64,000 nucleotides of DNA from Quillaja saponaria (taxonomy: Eukaryota; Streptophyta; Magnoliopsida; Fabales; Quillajaceae): contig CM055614.1 of the NCBI GenBank assembly GCA_029379385.1, positions 20,627,994 to 20,691,993 of the forward strand. The letters are read 5' to 3'. Shown here in pieces: positions 56,534 through 64,000 of this stretch. The notes under the pieces are model-generated. The model was not told the origin of the DNA and made no database searches. It saw nothing but the letters and a program-made list of their open reading frames with translations. Numbering within the stretch: the first letter of the stretch is position 1; the number at the start of each line of letters is the position of its first letter. The position numbers were made by a program, and so were the translations under genes.

Positions 56534-56850
56534 TGATGTAAAATAAAGGGAGAAAGGAGGAGAAATAGGTAAAGAAGCAAGAAATTGAGAGAGAATAAGA
56601 TGAACTTAGGGTTTAGAAAAGCTGGCAATCAACACTCAAATAGTCAAATTTTCAAAGATCCCTTACAAAATACATACTAAACCTTTATTTAGGCATTACA
56701 TAAACCTAGGATAAAAATGTAAATAACATAAAACAAAAACATAACAATCAATACTAATAAATTAAATCTTATATTCTAATATTACATAATAAAACATATA
56801 ATTAAATGCAATAATAAATTTCCATAATATTATATATTCATTCCCCATTA
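56534..56850 (-). repeat. 5' LTR of the UEV-carrying element
   Basis: TGATGTAAAATAAAGG to TTCCCCATTA. Contains the complement of a TATA-like box near 56680-56700 ('ctaaacctttatttaggc'). Confidence 0.7.
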
Positions 56851-57280
56851 CACAGAGGGCACTTTTATCACCTATTAGATTATATGCTTGTGAGAAGTGC
56901 TAAAAATGCCAAAAACTTCCTTGTTTTCTCATGGTTTATCTATTTAAACCGCACCAGTTGAATTTGTCCTTGCCAAAGGAATACTAAATGATGGAGAAAA
57001 AAATTGTAATTCAAAACCTGCACTTTGTTAAATCAGTCACTGGAACCAACTTATGGCAATGGGACAATAATCTAGAAATATTACTACACATTTTAGATTC
57101 GGATGGTGGATGATAATGCTTTATGAAGACTGCAAACTTGCTGCAAGGATGGTAACAAGAAGAAAACTACAAGTGAAACTCAGTTGAAGGCTTGTGTGAT
57201 CTGTTGTGAGGTTTCTGATTAATTCCTAAGAGTCATTTACAGATGTGACACTTTTGAAGGTCAACGAGATCTTTAAGAAT
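56851..57280. other. Spacer, possibly exon-like near the copia insertion
   Basis: No gene recognised. 57220-57280 contains a splice-acceptor-like CATTTACAG followed by a short frame interrupted by the copia element (see findings). Confidence 0.4.
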
Positions 57281-57464
57281 TGAACTGAAAAGTATTTCAA
57301 TAAAGTTGCATTGTTTTATATAAAAATATACAAAGTGAAAGCATGTTCATATAAGCTATACAAGTTAACCTAACATAACAAACCTAGCCTACTATAAAGA
57401 TAAATACAATAATAATGTATATACACAAAATCAAACATAAATCATAAACTGTAATATGCTTTAA
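57281..57464 (-). repeat. 3' LTR of the copia element
   Basis: TGAACTGAAAAGTATTTC to AATATGCTTTAA. The adjoining minus-strand GATGGGAGGAG (57465-57476) is a polypurine tract. Confidence 0.8.
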
Positions 57465-57539
57465 CTCCTCCCATCAAACTCAAGGTGGTTAGTGTGAGAC
57501 CAAGTTGATTTTGTAAACTAAATGTTGAAAGTTTTTTGG

Positions 57540-57890
57540 CTAAAAGGACTTTGTGAAAATATCAACAATTTTTCTTATTGTCGGAACATGGAATGAGTCG
57601 AAGAGTTTCCCAAGTAAGATGAGTGTGCGTGATATGACAATCAATTTCAATATATTTCTTGCGCTGATGAAAAACATCATTATGTGTAACTTGAATTGTA
57701 CTCTGACTATCATAGTAAAGAAGCGTAGCAAAGAAAATATCTGAATTAAAAGTAACACTCATATCTTTGAGTAACCATCGTAACCAAATCAATTCAATAA
57801 TAATGTTAGCAAGAGCCCAATATTTAGACTCTATAATAGAACGAAACATAATAGGTTGTTTCAAGCTACACCATGAAATTAGGGAATCAC
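57540..57890 (-). pseudogene. Copia RNase H domain
   Basis: The 100-codon frame 57562-57864 reads KQPIMFRSIIESKYWALANI (usually SRSSTEAEY-x-A-x-A), LIWLRWLLKDMSVTFN, LYYDSQSTIQVTHNDVFHQR and KYIEIDCHITHTHL. These are the RNase H blocks of plant copia; Glu and Asp landmarks are present (IIESKY, YYDSQS, KYIEIDCH). Upstream parts run through 57890-58090 with stops. Confidence 0.8.
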
Positions 57891-58093
57891 CAAGAAAAAA
57901 ACAAAAACCTATTGTAAACCGTCAGTTAGAGGGGTCTCGTGCCTAGCATTAGAGTACACAGGGAGCTAAAGAGAATATGTGAAAGGATAATGTAGACCAT
58001 GAAAAATGGTTCCTTTTACATATCTTAAAATGCGAAGCACTGCAACATAATGTACAGAGGAAGGCGGAGACATGAACTAACTGACACGATGAA

Positions 58094-58900
58094 CTAAATA
58101 GACAATGTCTGGTCGAGTGATAGTAACATAAACCAAGCTACCAACCAATTGATAGTAAAGAGTAGGATTGGAAAGAATTTCACTAGTGAGCATAATATTC
58201 TCCTAATTTTCTTCCATAGGTGATGTAGCAACGGCACAATCAGAAATGTCGGCCTTAGAAAGTAAGTCAAAAGCATACTTGGCCTCAATGAGAAAATAAC
58301 CAATCTGATCTGAAGATATTTCAAGACCCAGAAAATAACTAAGTGTACCAAGATCCTTTATTTCAAACTGTTGACTAAGAGATAATTTAAGATCTACAAT
58401 ATCTTAAGTGTCATCACCAATGATAATCATGTCGTTGACATACAATAAAACCAGTGTAAGACCACAGTCATTCTGTCGACGAAATAGAGCTGAATCATAG
58501 TGACTAGAAAAAAAAAAAAAAAAAAACCAAGTTGAACCAGTGAGGAGCTGAATTTAGAGAACCAGGCCCGATAAGCTTGTTTCAAACCATAAAATGCCTT
58601 ACAAAGATGACAGACCTGATGTGGAGAATGAGGATATCCAAGTGGCAGTTTCATGTACACTTCCTCAATAACGTCACCACTAAGGAATGCATTTGAGTGA
58701 CCATTAAAGAGTGGAAGCAACAGCAATAAAAGCCCTGATAGAAGTGAGACAAGCAACAGGAGCAAAGGTCTCCTCATAATCAATGTCATACTCCTAGGTA
58801 TAACCCTTGGCAACCAGTCGTGCCTTATAATGTTAAACACTACCATTTGCACGAGTCTTGATCTTGTACACTCACTTACAACCTACAATAGATTTTTTTT
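58094..58900 (-). pseudogene. Copia reverse transcriptase, YVDD changed to YVND
   Basis: The minus strand contains a [12 protein letters not shown] start (58830-58860), then in 58427-58852 [40 protein letters not shown] and [20 protein letters not shown]. The catalytic box near 58430-58445 reads [11 protein letters not shown] with AAC for the first Asp. A poly-A run at 58509-58527 (poly-T in the element) has expanded and shifted the frame. 58094-58351 holds the thumb (LGLEISSDQIGYFLIEAKYA-type in another frame). Inactive. Confidence 0.85.
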
Positions 58901-60360
58901 TATATGCAAATCAACTAAATCCCAAGTGTTAGTTTTAGTAAGTGCATCTAACTCATCATTCATAGCTTTTTGCCAAAGGTCACTGGATGCATCTTTAAAT
59001 ATGGTGGGTTCATGAAGAGTGGCAAGTACATAATAACAGTGATAATCATTCAGGAATGTATTGTATTTTCTAATTCTAGAAGAAGTATGTACCTTAGGAA
59101 TTGGTGGTGGAGCTGGACCAGATGTGGACGAGGAAGGTATAAAGGGATCAGGAGCAGGAGAGTAGGAGAGAGTTGGTGGAATGGTGCCATGTTGAGCTAA
59201 AGTATAAGTAAACAAATCAACAAGGTATTGAACTGGTATCTTTAAGAAAGATGATGGGCGAGTAATATCAAAGGAGAAAATCTGAGTAAAGAAAAAATCG
59301 TCCCAACATTCAACATTATAGGAAACCCGAAGACATTTCGAAATAGAATCATAACATGGATACCCTTTTTTATTTATACCATACCCCAAAAAACAACACA
59401 TACGGTATCAAGATTCCAACTTGTGTCTTTCATGAGATTGTAATTGAACAAAATAAACACAACTAAAGACACGTAAAATATTATAATGTGGACTAACATC
59501 ATGTAAACATTCATATGGAGACTTATTTTTCAAAACAATGGATGGAGTGCGATTAATAATATATATAGTAGCAACGGCAACTTCACCCCAAAGCGACTCA
59601 GGTAGAAAAGAAGAATCAATTAAGGCATTAATAATTTTAACAATGTGTATGTGTATTCTTTTAGCCATACCATTTTTCTCAGGGTACCAGGACAAATGGT
59701 TTGAGCAATGGTACCCTCTTATACTAGAAAAGTAAGAAAAGGTGCAGAAATGTACTCTTTGCATTATCAGACCTAAAAATTTTAATAATGAAAGAATATT
59801 GAGTGTGAACCATTTTTACAAAATTAAAATAAATAGTTAATATTTATGATCTATTTTTCATAAGATAAATCTATGTAAAATGAGAGTAATCATCCAAAAA
59901 AATCATAAAAATCTAGGACATGATTAAGAATGGGGGAAGGTCTCCACACATCAGAATGAACCAAATCAAATATAGCAGTACCCTGAGACTCATTATTATT
60001 AAAAGATAATTTTATTTGTTTTCTTATTTGATATGATAAACAGTGAAAATCAGATATAGACACAGATCCTAATTGACCACTAGAAATAAGTGGGCAAAGC
60101 TTGGATAATGATGCGTGACCAAGACGGGAATGCCAAAGTTGCAAACCTTTGTTGGAAGAGATGGAAGAGATAGCCACAGAATTAGATGGAAGGTGAAGGC
60201 GATCCAGTGCAAAGAGATGATCTACCTTATGCCCTGTCCTAATTATCTTCCCCGTCTTCTTATTCTGAACAGTACAACCAGAAGAATTAAGATTAATTTC
60301 ACTGCCATGATTAACAATTTGGCCAAGAAAAAATAAGATTGTGAGCATGATGGAATAAAA
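58883..60360 (-). pseudogene. Copia integrase, broken
   Basis: GAG-pre-integrase block in 59890-60348: KIIRTGHKVDHLFALDRLHL, LQLWHSRLGHASLSKLCPLI. The zinc region reads FHCLSYQIRKQIKLSF, where the second Cys is Tyr. IFDLVHSDVWRPSP carries the first core Asp. Then 59408-59764 has NHLSWYPEKNGMAKRIHIHI (usually TPEQNG-x-AERKH, so the Glu is changed), NALIDSSFLPESLWGEVAVA, IINRTPSIVLKNKSPYECLH. 58883-59401 gives the C-terminal part (MCCFLGYGINKKGYPCYDSI, then a Pro/Ser-rich linker to RT). Confidence 0.85.
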
Positions 60361-60365
60361 TATGT

Positions 60366-60560
60366 CTAAACAATAGAAAGTGCAGGTGTAGAGATATCTC
60401 CTTTATGTGTAGTATGCAAAGGTGTACCATCAGCAGTGTATATAGGGAGAATAATTGTGTTTAGTATGGAGTGTGAAAATAAAATAGAATTAGATGTCAT
60501 ATGGTTATAACAAGCAGAATCGAGTAACCAAGGCCTAGTATCTAAATTCATAGAGCAATT
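60366..60560 (-). pseudogene. Copia protease
   Basis: Frame 60366-60551 reads NLDTRPWLLDSACYNHMTSN, then IYTADGTPLHTTHKGDI. Plant copia proteases have W-x-LDSG/ACxNHMT here, so the catalytic Asp is kept and the usual Cys is Tyr. It cuts the polyprotein. It ends at a stop before the GAG-pre-integrase block. Confidence 0.75.
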
Positions 60561-60699
60561 AGAAAAGCTAGAAAATGAAGAGTTAGAATTACTATTATTG
60601 TTACCAAATTGGAATTGTCGATGCTATGTGAGAAGTGTCAATTCTTCTTATGTAAGTTGTATAGCAGGAGAAGAAGAAGAAAAAGCAGCGGAAGTGTTG

Positions 60700-61587
60700 T
60701 CAGTCATTGCAGCAACTGGATGAGATTGATTTTGATGACAAGACTTGTTTTTCCACCAATTAGGTAGATTGTAACACTTTTCAGTACTATGCTAGCATAA
60801 TTTATGAGTGTTACATCATTTAGTAAGAGGGCCATATTTCTGGAACTGAATACAATTATCAGTAGAATGTCCATAATGTTTGTGATAGTCATAACATATC
60901 TTTTTAGGTGAAGAACTAAAGGAAGAAGAAGGAACAATTTGAGTGACTGAAGGAAGCAAGATTCAAGCTGTAGTCTTCTTCTTAGTTTCTTTGAATTTAA
61001 TCTTAGCTAGTACAACAGCAAGAGTAGGAGCTGGAGTCCTATTTAGAAGAGATGAGCCTCTGTCCTCAAAATAATCTAGAAGACCCATCAAGAATTGTCA
61101 AAGTTGCTTATTATCACGGGCCACAGTACAATAACAAGACAAACAGAACATTGAATGGGATGTGTTTGCTTATCCCAGAGAAGAGCTATCTGACTATAAT
61201 AATCCTGAACTGATTGTGCTGATGCCTGACGTAGTCGAAGAAGCTTTTAATCAATTTGGTAACGAGAACTAAGATTAGAAATAGTATTTGTGGCAGCCAG
61301 ATAATCCCAAACATCTTTTGCAATTTCAAATTGCTCAAAATGTTGATTAATCTCTGGTAGAAAAGTATTAGAAAATCAACTAATGATCTAAGCATTATCT
61401 GCCTCCCAATCAGCAAGTTTAGTGTCATGGTTGGCATCTTTAGAATTAAGTGCCTGAATAGAACCATTAATATACCCCTAAAGCATGCACCCTGTAAAAA
61501 CCAACATATTTATTATGCCCAATGAAGGTAATTGGTATCATCCAAAATAATTTGAATAGGGCGAATAATATCAGTTTGAGAAGACAT
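60700..61587 (-). pseudogene. Copia gag with decayed zinc knuckle
   Basis: Starts MSSQTDIIRPIQIILDDTNY at 61587, the typical 'NYLLW' opening. The main body (61186-61467 in mixed frames) has DTKLADWEADNA, EIAKDVWDYLAATNT and QIDKKLLRLRQASAQSVQDY, standard gag blocks. The knuckle near 60850-60905 reads CYDYHKHYGHSTDNC, with the second Cys changed to Tyr. Several stops. Confidence 0.75.
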
Positions 61588-61677
61588 AGTGGTAGAGAAA
61601 TAGAGAAGCAAGGAAGTGGTGGAAGAGAAATAGAGAAGTAAGGAAGTGGTGGAAGAGAAATAGAGAAGTAAGGATCT
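61588..61677 (-). repeat. 30-base tandem repeat (three copies) upstream of copia gag
   Basis: 'agaaatagagaagtaaggaa' plus 10 bases, three times, encoding an in-frame SLLLYFSSTT unit ahead of the gag Met. It extends the leader rather than the protein proper. Confidence 0.85.
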
Positions 61678-61745
61678 TAAAAAATAAAATATATCCTCCA
61701 TAAAAAAGGAAATAGAGGCGGGGCTAAAAAATAAAACCTTAGTAA

Positions 61746-61761
61746 GGCTCTTATACCAAGT
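61746..61761 (-). promoter_or_regulatory. Primer binding site (tRNA-Met type) of the copia element
   Basis: Minus strand CTTGGTATAAGAGCC directly after the LTR end. Confidence 0.85.
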
Positions 61762-61963
61762 TGAACAAAAAAGTATTCTAATAAAGTTGTATTGTTTTAT
61801 ATGAAAGTATACAAAGTGAAAGCCTATTTATATAGACTATACAAGTTAACCCAACATAACGAACCTAACCTAATATAAGACTAAATACAATAATACTGTA
61901 TATTCACAAAATCAGATATAAATTATAGGCCATTAATCTTGAGCCATAATATGCTTTAACTTG
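61762..61963 (-). repeat. 5' LTR of the copia element
   Basis: TGAACAAAAAAGTATTC to about ATATGCTTTAACTTGA; the last bases beyond CTTTAA are not matched in the 3' LTR. By eye the two LTRs differ at many positions plus a small indel, so the insertion is old. Confidence 0.75.
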
Positions 61964-61968
61964 AAGAA

Positions 61969-62611
61969 TTGGCAACTTCTGAATATGACAAGGTGGTGAT
62001 GGTGGTGAACCTTGGTTGATCAAAAACTCCAGAGAAGACTACACTCCAACAGTGTCAAAAGCTCCTCTAGTGCACAACACCTGTGACTATATCTTGTCTC
62101 TTGCCTGGACTCTGTTACCAGCATTGCTTTACCTCTGCCTCTTGCCTGGACTCTGCTACTAGCACTGCTTCACCTGATTATGTCTTTGTAGTTTGCAATT
62201 TATCACAGAATAAGCCTTTGTATAAAATTTATACATGTAAAACACTCTTACTCCTAATGGAATACAACTCCCTATCCATGCAAGAGTTTTAATCCAAAAG
62301 CAATTCAAGTGTTTTTGTCCAAAGTTTATTCTCTTTTTCCATGTAACAAAAAAAAAAAGATAAGTAACAAGTTGTGCCAATGAGGATTATATATATCAAT
62401 CTTAATCGCTAAATTTGTAGCAAAGAATGATCCATTCTGTTTGATAATATCCTTTGATGTGTCCTACGAAACAGAATAAGATTAAAGCCCATTTAACAAA
62501 AATATTGGTGCAACTTTCCAAGCTTCATGCATGCAAGGACTTCTCCAGCACAATTGGAAATTGAAGGCCATTTAACAACAACAACAACAACAAAAAAAAA
62601 AAAAATAATAC
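61969..62611. other. No recognised gene; 43-base direct repeat and (AAC)n tract
   Basis: 'ctcttgcctggactctg' occurs at about 62098 and 62141 in a tandem pair. An (AAC)n and poly-A tract at 62575-62605 abuts the LINE tail. Confidence 0.5.
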
Positions 62612-63424
62612 TCAACTCAACTCAACTCAACTAAGCTCTAAAATCCCAAACTAGTTGGGGTCGGCTTATATGAATCCTTTTCCTTCATTCGCATCAATCC
62701 AAGATAAGATTTTCATTAATTCCTAGCACAACCATATCTTTCTCGATGACTGCCCCCCATGTAAGTTTCGGTCTCCCCTTTCCCCGTCTAACACCTGGCA
62801 CCTGGACCATGTCACCTTGCTTAACTACTGTGTCCATTGGCCGACGTTGGATGTGTCCAAACCAACGTAGATGATTTTTCCTCATTTTCTCCTCAATAGG
62901 TGCTACTCCCATCCTTTCTTGTATGTCTTGTCATCCATCTCAATAGTCTCATTTCGGCTACTCCTATCTTATGCGAATGTTGCTTCTTAACTGCCCAACA
63001 TTCGGTACCATACAGCATAGCTGGTCTTACTGCCAACTTATAAAATTTTCCTTTCAATCTATTCTGGATTTTAGGATCACATAAAACTCTCGAAGCACTC
63101 TGCCACTTCACCCACCTTGCCTTAATCCTATGGTTTACATCATACTCAATTGTACCATCTTTTTGTATAAATGACCCTAAATACTTAAACACATCCTTGG
63201 TAAGGACTATCTGACTGTCTAAAATTATATCATTCGGGCCTCCTCTAGTTTTATTGAAATTGCACTCCATATATTCAGTTTTTGTCCAACTCATTCTAAG
63301 GCCTTTAGATTCTAACACGTTCCGCCACATTCCTAGTTTAGAATTTAAACCTTTCCTAGTTTCGTCTACCAACACGATATCATCGGCAAACAACATGCAC
63401 CATGGAGCCCTATATTGAATATTA
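62606..63424 (-). mobile_element. RTE-type LINE, strongly 5'-truncated
   Basis: Reads minus strand from 63424 to a 3' tail of four TTGAG units at about 62612-62632. It shares the 3' end and coding sequence with the LINE at 16755-19179 but stops inside the RT at 'GCTCCATGGTGCAT', with TATTGAATATTA at the junction. Possible AATAATA duplication at 62606-62612 and near 63430; this is low-complexity sequence, so uncertain. Confidence 0.85.
62694..63420 (-). pseudogene. LINE RT C-terminal part (RTE type)
   Basis: Frame 62893-63567 holds, after a non-LINE start, [20 protein letters not shown] (catalytic FADD intact), TRKGLNSKLGMWRNVLESKG, SWTKTEYMECNFN, SQIVLTKDVFKYLGSFIQKD and [17 protein letters not shown] shift leads into 62694-62912 with KMRKNHLRWFGHIQRRPMD and RGKGRPKLTWGAVIEKDM, the conserved RTE C-terminus. 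The first ~45 residues of the long frame (with a poly-Phe tract) come from the flanking A-rich sequence and are not LINE protein. Confidence 0.85.
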
Positions 63425-63641
63425 AAGATAATAATAATAATAAATAAAAAACCTAGATTAAGAAAAAAAAAAAAGAAAAAAAAAGGCAAGCTTAAGCTGC
63501 CTTGACACTCAAGCAAGTGGTTTCCATGCAAAAACCTTCTACTTGGTAAAGCAAATAAAAAATTCACTCATAAAACAATCGAGACTCCTTCACTTACTGC
63601 ACCATAAAATCGTGTATGTAAACAAGTCTCGAGGGGGCATT
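63425..63641 (+). other. Spacer ending in a polypurine tract
   Basis: A-rich sequence, then CTCGAGGGGGCATT at 63628-63641 just before an LTR start. Internal sequence of the element is otherwise unrecognisable. Confidence 0.55.
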
Positions 63642-64000
63642 TGTAGAAGGCAAAATTGTTATCCAATTACTAAATAACATGTGTCACTTACAAGTATATA
63701 CTTGTGGCTAATAAAATCATGCCATGTATATATATGATATAAATATTTTCAAGTAAATCAGTTACATGGCTTGACTAATGAGATATTGCCATGTGTCACA
63801 CAACTCTCTTTAAAATTCTTATAAATAGAAGGCTCTTATATTCATTTTGGAGGACTGGAAGAGAAAAGACTAGAGAGAAGAAAAAGAATAAACTCCAGAG
63901 CTCTACAAAACATAAGTCCCAGGACTCTGCAGAACTTCAACAACCAAAGCTTCCTTAACAATTTAAGATCAAGACTTCAAGCAGTCAAGAACAAATTCCC
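63642..64000 (+). repeat. LTR of an E1/E2-related gypsy element, cut by the window edge
   Basis: TGTAGAAGGC at 63642 after a PPT. Shares with the minus strand of the LTR at 40719-41449 the order PPT GGGGCATT, TGTAG start, 'gtggctaataaaatcatgcc' (compare GTGGCCAACAAAATCACGCC), and TATAAATAGAAGGCTC. A diverged member on the opposite strand. Confidence 0.65.
63820..63827 (+). promoter_or_regulatory. TATA box of the right-edge LTR
   Basis: TATAAATA in TCTTATAAATAGAAGGCTC, about 180 bases into the LTR. Confidence 0.6.

Larger units (their letters stand above)
53568..56850 (-). mobile_element. Non-autonomous gypsy-like LTR element carrying a UEV-domain fragment
   Basis: LTRs at 56534-56850 (5', minus sense) and 53568-54631 (3', with a MITE inside). 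Both have TGATG starts and CCCCATCA or CCCCATTA ends and match the solo LTRs of copies A and B. Minus-strand TTTGGTAATATAACAC right after the 5' LTR is a degenerate tRNA-Met primer site. Sequence beside the 3' LTR (GACAAAACTCGAGGTCAAAT, minus strand, about 54640-54680) is the usual gypsy internal end. The interior (54632-56533) has no RT or integrase but holds a host-like coding fragment. No matching target duplication was found. Confidence 0.7.
57276..61968 (-). mobile_element. Ty1/copia retrotransposon with short LTRs, decayed
   Basis: Minus-strand order: 5' LTR (61762-about 61963), tRNA-Met primer site, gag, protease, integrase, RT, RNase H, PPT, 3' LTR (57281-57464). Integrase before RT defines copia. 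Short LTRs of about 190-200 bases suggest the Ale/Retrofit group, an inference. AGAAT at 57276-57280 and 61964-61968 may be the target duplication. Frames are broken in every domain. Confidence 0.85.

Noticed and set aside
58509..58527. Poly-A run as a retrogene tail or polyadenylation mark
   Set aside because: It lies inside the copia RT coding region and is best explained as expansion of a short T run in the element.
62893..63567. 224-codon frame taken as a single protein with a membrane-like N-terminus
   Set aside because: The first ~45 residues come from A-rich flank and a poly-A run; only the part after IQYRAPWC is LINE RT.
1..64000. CRISPR arrays, tRNA or rRNA genes, bacterial operons
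   Set aside because: No regularly spaced repeat-spacer units, cloverleaf-forming sequences with A and B boxes, or rRNA-like stretches were seen; all tandem repeats are head-to-tail without unique spacers.

Overview
This window is a repeat-dominated, AT-rich stretch of a plant nuclear genome, most likely a dicot. The evidence is plant-type Tat, chromovirus and copia LTR retrotransposons, plant RTE-type LINEs, a PIF/Harbinger-like MITE, and tRNA-Met or TGGCGCC primer binding sites. I see no intact host protein gene, no rRNA or tRNA gene, no CRISPR array and no prokaryotic feature. Almost all coding potential is decayed transposon, and every retrotransposon pol here is broken by stops and frameshifts.

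Layout. (1) 1-7732, minus strand: a Tat-lineage Ty3/gypsy element with LTR at the right, then gag, protease, RT, RNase H and integrase, a minisatellite, and a spliced antisense ORF on the plus strand. Its left end lies outside the window. (2) About 8540-14591, minus strand: a second gypsy element ('E1'; linker, gag, leader, LTR). A three-LTR tandem array of a small gypsy-like element (9267-11644) interrupts its gag, with a likely GTTT target duplication. (3) 13215-21345: segmental copy A, carrying a nested RTE LINE (16755-19179) and a solo LTR. (4) 22.9-31.3 kb: an orphan coding-like stretch and LTR (to 23949), then a long repeat tract (24847-31298) holding a complete but non-coding copia-like element (26479-29949, TSD TGGAA). 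(5) 31.7-39 kb: possible remnant of a CACTA (En/Spm) transposon with transposase-like exons and a ~1.5 kb tandem duplication; then a palindromic MULE/MITE-like element (39468-40290). (6) 40719-49098: a second E1-type element ('E2', minus strand) whose pol region is replaced by an inverted chromovirus (42.2-47.0 kb, plus strand). (7) 47770-53560: segmental copy B, which lacks the LINE and so preserves the empty site. (8) 53568-56850: a non-autonomous LTR element (minus strand) that carries a decayed fragment resembling the UEV domain of ELC/VPS23 (TSG101 family); one LTR holds a MITE with TTA target duplications. (9) 57281-61963: a Ty1/copia element, minus strand. (10) 62612-63424: a 5'-truncated RTE LINE. 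(11) 63642-64000: an LTR related to the E1/E2 family, cut by the window edge.

The elements do not act together as a pathway; they form a nested insertion history. The most informative points are the captured UEV domain, the antisense spliced ORF of the Tat element, the three-LTR tandem unit with a surviving 154-codon ORF, the A/B duplication with a datable LINE insertion, and a shared decay signature in which three unrelated reverse transcriptases have the first Asp of YxDD changed to Asn. All comparisons were made by eye; no alignment or database search was run.
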